From Hymenobacter sp. YC55 (GTDB lineage: Bacteria > Bacteroidota > Bacteroidia > Cytophagales > Hymenobacteraceae), in the NCBI RefSeq assembly GCF_029433095.1, contig NZ_JARNTX010000001.1, positions 2,790,001 through 2,854,000 of the forward strand: DNA of 64,000 nucleotides, read 5' to 3'. The notes beneath the pieces are model-generated. The model worked only from the letters and a program-made list of their open reading frames with translations, ran no database searches and was not told where the DNA came from. Shown here in pieces: positions 61,016-64,000 of this stretch. The stretch's first letter is position 1, and every line of letters starts with the position of its first letter. Made by a program: the position numbers and the translations under genes.

Positions 61016-62041
61016 TCACGAGAGCAAAGCGCTGCGTTTTTGGTAACCGCCCGGTGTGTGGCCGGTCCAGCGTTTGAAGGCTCTAGAGAAAGCACTTAAC
61101 TCATTATAGCCAAGCATGTATGACACCTCTTTGAGCGGATGCGCGCTGGTGTGCAAGTAGTGCAAGGCTAATTCCTTGCGCACATCGTCGGCTAGCTGCT
61201 GGTAGGTTAGGTTTTCCTCACGCAGCTTGCGCTGCATGTTACGGACGCTGGTGTTGAAGTTGGCAGCAATATCTTCTAGCGTAGGGACACCCATGTTGGC
61301 ATTGGCCAGCAGATACCGGCTTATTCGGTCGCCTATTGGTTGGTGCTCGGCGAAGGTCGTTTGCAAGGAGGCCGCCTTTTCCAGCAGAAGCCGCTGCAAT
61401 TCATAATTAGCCGTCAGGATGGGCTCGTGCCAGTAGTGCTCCTCGAAAACCAGGCTGATGTCGTCAATGGCGGCGGTTATGGTTTCGCAACGCAATACCC
61501 GCTGGTATTCCGGCAGTTCGGCGGCGCTGACTGGCAGCCGCACTTGCCGCGGCTGGATTTTGGCCAGCACCAGCCCGTTTACTTCGTGCAATACGAGGGC
61601 CAGCAGCACATCACGCAGTTGCCGCACCACAAATGTGTCTTCTTGCTCCTGTTCAGAGGTGGGCACTAGTTGTACTTCAAAACTGCCTGCCGTAGTGCGC
61701 ACTTCCATCGTGAACAGGTCGGTGAGCAGGTGGATGTAGACAGCCGCATGCGTTAGGGCTTCACCTACGGTGCGGCTGCTGCGCACCAACTCGCCGACAA
61801 TGCCTAGCGCAGCTACTTGCAGTGCTTCACCTAAGTGTAGCCCCAGCAGCTCGTCGCCGCTTAGGTGTACCGCGTTGCGCCACAAGTCGCTGATTTGCTT
61901 GGAGGTTAGGGTGGGACCTTGGCCTTGCTTTAGCGCTTCAAATTCGATGCCGGCCAGTTGGCAGAGCCGGGTTACGGGCACGTCCTTTTGCGCGGCGTAG
62001 GCTAGCAGTTGCAGGGCCACTCGTTGGTGATTGTCTTGCAT
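61016..62041 (-). CDS. AraC family transcriptional regulator
   Basis: The 341-residue regulator has an N-terminal AraC_binding_2/OruR-like ligand domain (DLWRNAVHLSGDELLGLHLG, residues 50-69; a region like this is typical of the GadX/OruR group) and a C-terminal double helix-turn-helix: VPTLEDIAANFNTSVRNMQR and LKEVSYMLGYNELSAFSRAF followed by KRWTGHTPGGYQ. It probably activates or represses the divergent SnoaL-like gene at 62154 across a gap of ~110 bases. Effector unknown. Confidence 0.92.
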   Translation of the reverse strand: MQDNHQRVALQLLAYAAQKDVPVTRLCQLAGIEFEALKQGQGPTLTSKQISDLWRNAVHLSGDELLGLHLGEALQVAALGIVGELVRSSRTVGEALTHAAVYIHLLTDLFTMEVRTTAGSFEVQLVPTSEQEQEDTFVVRQLRDVLLALVLHEVNGLVLAKIQPRQVRLPVSAAELPEYQRVLRCETITAAIDDISLVFEEHYWHEPILTANYELQRLLLEKAASLQTTFAEHQPIGDRISRYLLANANMGVPTLEDIAANFNTSVRNMQRKLREENLTYQQLADDVRKELALHYLHTSAHPLKEVSYMLGYNELSAFSRAFKRWTGHTPGGYQKRSALLS

Positions 62042-62140
62042 GGTTTGAAGATATCAGTTGCTAACACGACCTGTATGCGCTTGTCGTGAAGTGGTAAGAG
62101 GTTGGCGCCCAAGGGTAAGATGGCCGGCCAGGGTCTGCTA

Positions 62141-62148
62141 TACCTTCG
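62141..62148 (+). promoter_or_regulatory. Bacteroidota -7-like promoter box (TACCTTCG) next to the start codon
   Basis: TACCTTCG fits the relaxed TAnnTTYG form and ends 5 bases before the ATG at 62154, in the divergent gap with the AraC gene. The same geometry is seen at 36039-36046. It would give a leaderless transcript, or make the ATG at 62283 the real start. Confidence 0.45.
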
Positions 62149-62153
62149 CTGTC

Positions 62154-62681
62154 ATGGAAACACTCACTATCGCGCTGCTGGTGGCTGTACACGGCCTCTT
62201 CGCGCCCCCATCGTCCAAGGCTGCTTCTGACCAGGCTGCCTACCCTTCATTCCTCATTTCTTCGCCCCAACCCCTTACCTCCATGGAACAACAAGCCGAG
62301 CAAACCGTCCGCAAATTCCTTACCGCCGTGCAGAAAGGCGACCAAGCGCAACTCGCATCCTCCCTCCACGACAACGTTGAGTGGCATCAGCCCGGCAACA
62401 ACAAGTTTGCGGGACTTAAAAAATCGAAAGCAGAGGTGTTTCAAATGGTGGGCGGCATGTACGAAATGTCGGCCAATACGCTGGCTCTTACCGCTGTCGA
62501 TGTGATGGCCGTGAACGGCAACCGGGTTGCTTGCCTGCTGCACTGGAAAGGCGCCCAACCTCCCGGCGACGTGCTGGACGTCGATAACATCGACGTCTAC
62601 ACTGTAGAGAACGGCCAGATTACGCAAGCCACCGTGTATTCCGCCGATCTTACGCAGGAAGACCGGTTCTGGGGCAAGTAA
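62154..62681 (+). CDS. SnoaL-like/NTF2-fold protein
   Basis: The 175-residue protein has a C-terminal NTF2-like cone fold of SnoaL type: EQTVRKFLTAVQKGDQAQLA, LHDNVEWHQPGNNKFAGLKK, and NIDVYTVENGQITQATVYSAD. Such domains are isomerases, hydrolases or ligand binders. The first ~43 residues are hydrophobic then low in structure (LTIALLVAVHGLFAPPSSKA) and might be a signal peptide; if not, the ATG at 62283 (MEQQAEQT) begins the domain directly. It is divergent from the AraC gene, which may control it. A GC-rich hairpin follows at 62701. Confidence 0.82.
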   Translation: METLTIALLVAVHGLFAPPSSKAASDQAAYPSFLISSPQPLTSMEQQAEQTVRKFLTAVQKGDQAQLASSLHDNVEWHQPGNNKFAGLKKSKAEVFQMVGGMYEMSANTLALTAVDVMAVNGNRVACLLHWKGAQPPGDVLDVDNIDVYTVENGQITQATVYSADLTQEDRFWGK

Positions 62682-62700
62682 GCGGCAGTCAATAACCGTA

Positions 62701-62753
62701 CTTGCCCCCGGCTGACACTACCGCAGCGTTTCGTGGGGTCGGCCGGGGGCAAG
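62701..62753. terminator. GC-rich hairpin after the SnoaL-like gene
   Basis: CTTGCCCCCGGC (62701-62712) and GCCGGGGGCAAG (62742-62753) pair perfectly, extended by GAC/GTC inside. It starts 20 bases after the stop at 62681. There is no T tract. Confidence 0.75.
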
Positions 62754-62911
62754 GCGTGAAGACAGGTAGCAGAACGGGGTGGGCATAATTTGCTAGAGTC
62801 CGTTTTGTGGCATTGTTTAAGTTACTAAGAGTCAGCGGTAAGCCTTGGATTTTGTGCGCAGCCCCAACAATTACTGGCTCGGGACGGTAGCTAGCGCATA
62901 AAACAAGTTGT

Positions 62912-64000
62912 ATGACTGATACAGTGCTTATTGTTGGGGCCGGCGCCGCCGGGTTGTATGCCGCCCGTACGCTAGTCCAAGCGGGCCGCAGCGTGGTGGT
63001 GCTCGAAGCCCGCAACCGCCCCGGCGGCCGGATTCACACGTTCACCGACGCGGGCTTTTCGGCCCCCACCGAGGCGGGAGCCGAATTTATGCATGGGGCC
63101 GTACCCCTGACGCGAGGCTTGCTCGACGAAGCCGGCTTGACCAGCTTCCCTACCACCGGCTCCACTTACCAAGTAATCAAGGGGCACCTCCACGAATCCG
63201 AAGATTTCATTCAGGAGGTGCCACAGCTACTCGAACAGTTGCACGCCCTGCCCCACGACATGCCCCTAGCCGACTTTCTTACCGAATACTTCGGCGAGGA
63301 ACAGTACGCCCCTATGCGCGAGCAAGTCACGCGCTTCGCGGAAGGCTATGACGCCGCCGATGCCCAACGGGCCAGCTCGTTTGCTTTGCGCGAAGAACTA
63401 AGCGGCGGCGGCTTCGACGATTCGCCCCACCCCGAAGGCACCTACGGCAACCTGATGGCACGACTCGTTGCAGAAGTGGAGGCAGCAGGAGGTACATTCC
63501 ACTTCTCCACCGTCGTGCAAGAAATACGCTGGCAGCCCGGCCAAGTGGACATTCGCACCGCCGACGGGCGCCGCCTTCAGGCGGCACAGGTGCTGCTTAC
63601 TGTGCCGCTAGGCATCTGGCAAGCACCACCCGACAGCCCGAGCTACATCCGCATCGAGCCGGAATTGCCGGAGCACCGGGCAGCAGCGGCCAACTTGGGA
63701 TACGGGGCCGTTATCAAGGTGCTACTAGAATTCAAGGACGCTTTCTGGCAGCAGGCCTCGCCGCAGCTAACGCAACCGATGCCCGATTTGAGCTTTCTGT
63801 TTTCGGATGCGCCCTTCCCTACTTGGTGGTCGCAATTGCCCGACCCGCGCCCCTTGCTCACGGGTTGGCTGGCTGGTCCCGCCGCCACTCGCCTCCGCAC
63901 CACCCCCGCCGAAACACTGCTTGCCCAGGCGCTGGACTCGTTGGCCGGTCTGCTCGGTACTACGCCTGCGTTTTTGCGCAGTCAGCTTCTAGCGCACCGC
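62912..64000 (+). CDS. Flavin monoamine oxidase family protein, cut by window end
   Basis: An ATG at 62912 opens a frame that runs to the window edge (363 codons seen). The N-terminus has the FAD-binding VLIVGAGAAGLYAARTL (residues 5-21) and the EARNRPGGRIHTFTD motif; later parts (GAEFMHGAVP, GTYGNLMARLVAEVEAAGG, VLLTVPLGIWQ) fit the amine oxidase family. No signal peptide, unlike the Tat-exported homologue at 17023-18717. The C-terminal FAD segment is outside the window. Substrate unknown. Confidence 0.9.
   Translation, partial: MTDTVLIVGAGAAGLYAARTLVQAGRSVVVLEARNRPGGRIHTFTDAGFSAPTEAGAEFMHGAVPLTRGLLDEAGLTSFPTTGSTYQVIKGHLHESEDFIQEVPQLLEQLHALPHDMPLADFLTEYFGEEQYAPMREQVTRFAEGYDAADAQRASSFALREELSGGGFDDSPHPEGTYGNLMARLVAEVEAAGGTFHFSTVVQEIRWQPGQVDIRTADGRRLQAAQVLLTVPLGIWQAPPDSPSYIRIEPELPEHRAAAANLGYGAVIKVLLEFKDAFWQQASPQLTQPMPDLSFLFSDAPFPTWWSQLPDPRPLLTGWLAGPAATRLRTTPAETLLAQALDSLAGLLGTTPAFLRSQLLAHR

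Overview
The window comes from a Hymenobacter-like member of the Bacteroidota (Cytophagales). The reasons are the GC-rich coding sequence with AT-rich gaps, secreted beta-propeller proteins that end in a type IX secretion (T9SS) C-terminal sorting domain, promoter -7 boxes of the Bacteroidota type TAnnTTTG, and swarms of short inverted repeats between genes. This assignment is inferred from style, not from a marker gene. No tRNA, rRNA, CRISPR array, transposase or phage module was recognised.

Positions 1-14117 hold five tandem minus-strand paralogues of secreted SBBP-type beta-propeller proteins. The first is cut by the window edge. Each gene appears to have its own promoter gap and most have their own terminator. 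The four complete proteins carry 16, 16, 16 and 8 propeller repeats by my count, which suggests modules of eight blades. Their sorting domains are far more alike than their blades.

Positions 14118-36034 are a mixed housekeeping and accessory stretch. It contains a DUF3891 protein, a phospholipid-methyltransferase-like enzyme, a Tat-exported flavin amine oxidase, an RsbQ-like hydrolase overlapping a PAS histidine kinase, an SDR enzyme, a UvrA-like ATPase lacking the UvrB-binding insertion, a DinB protein, an oligogalacturonate-lyase-like propeller, an AI-2E family permease, a Bcr/CflA efflux pump, a HAD phosphatase, a DUF1080 glycosidase-like protein and a leucine-rich-repeat protein kinase.

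Positions 36260-50748 hold DoxX, a chloramphenicol-acetyltransferase-like protein, a HipA-like kinase overlapping a DUF3037 gene, a D-aminoacylase-like amidohydrolase, SelO, two secreted six-bladed-propeller enzymes (MRJP-like and SMP-30-like), a 1011-residue multi-PAS histidine kinase and two YsnF/DUF2382 stress proteins.

Positions 50827-64000 hold a cysteine synthase gene preceded by a complete SAM-I (S-box) riboswitch with its own terminator, a secreted GH2 glycosidase, an SDR, two small proteins, a WYL regulator followed by a DinB gene, a TIGR02594 hydrolase, an AraC regulator divergent from a SnoaL-like gene, and a second flavin amine oxidase cut by the window end.

Two themes cross the window. 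Secreted carbohydrate-active or propeller proteins recur (SBBP array, PL22-like, DUF1080, SMP-30, MRJP, GH2), as expected for a polymer-degrading soil or surface bacterium. Eleven clusters of a dispersed inverted-repeat family sit only downstream of gene 3' ends and never in divergent promoter gaps.
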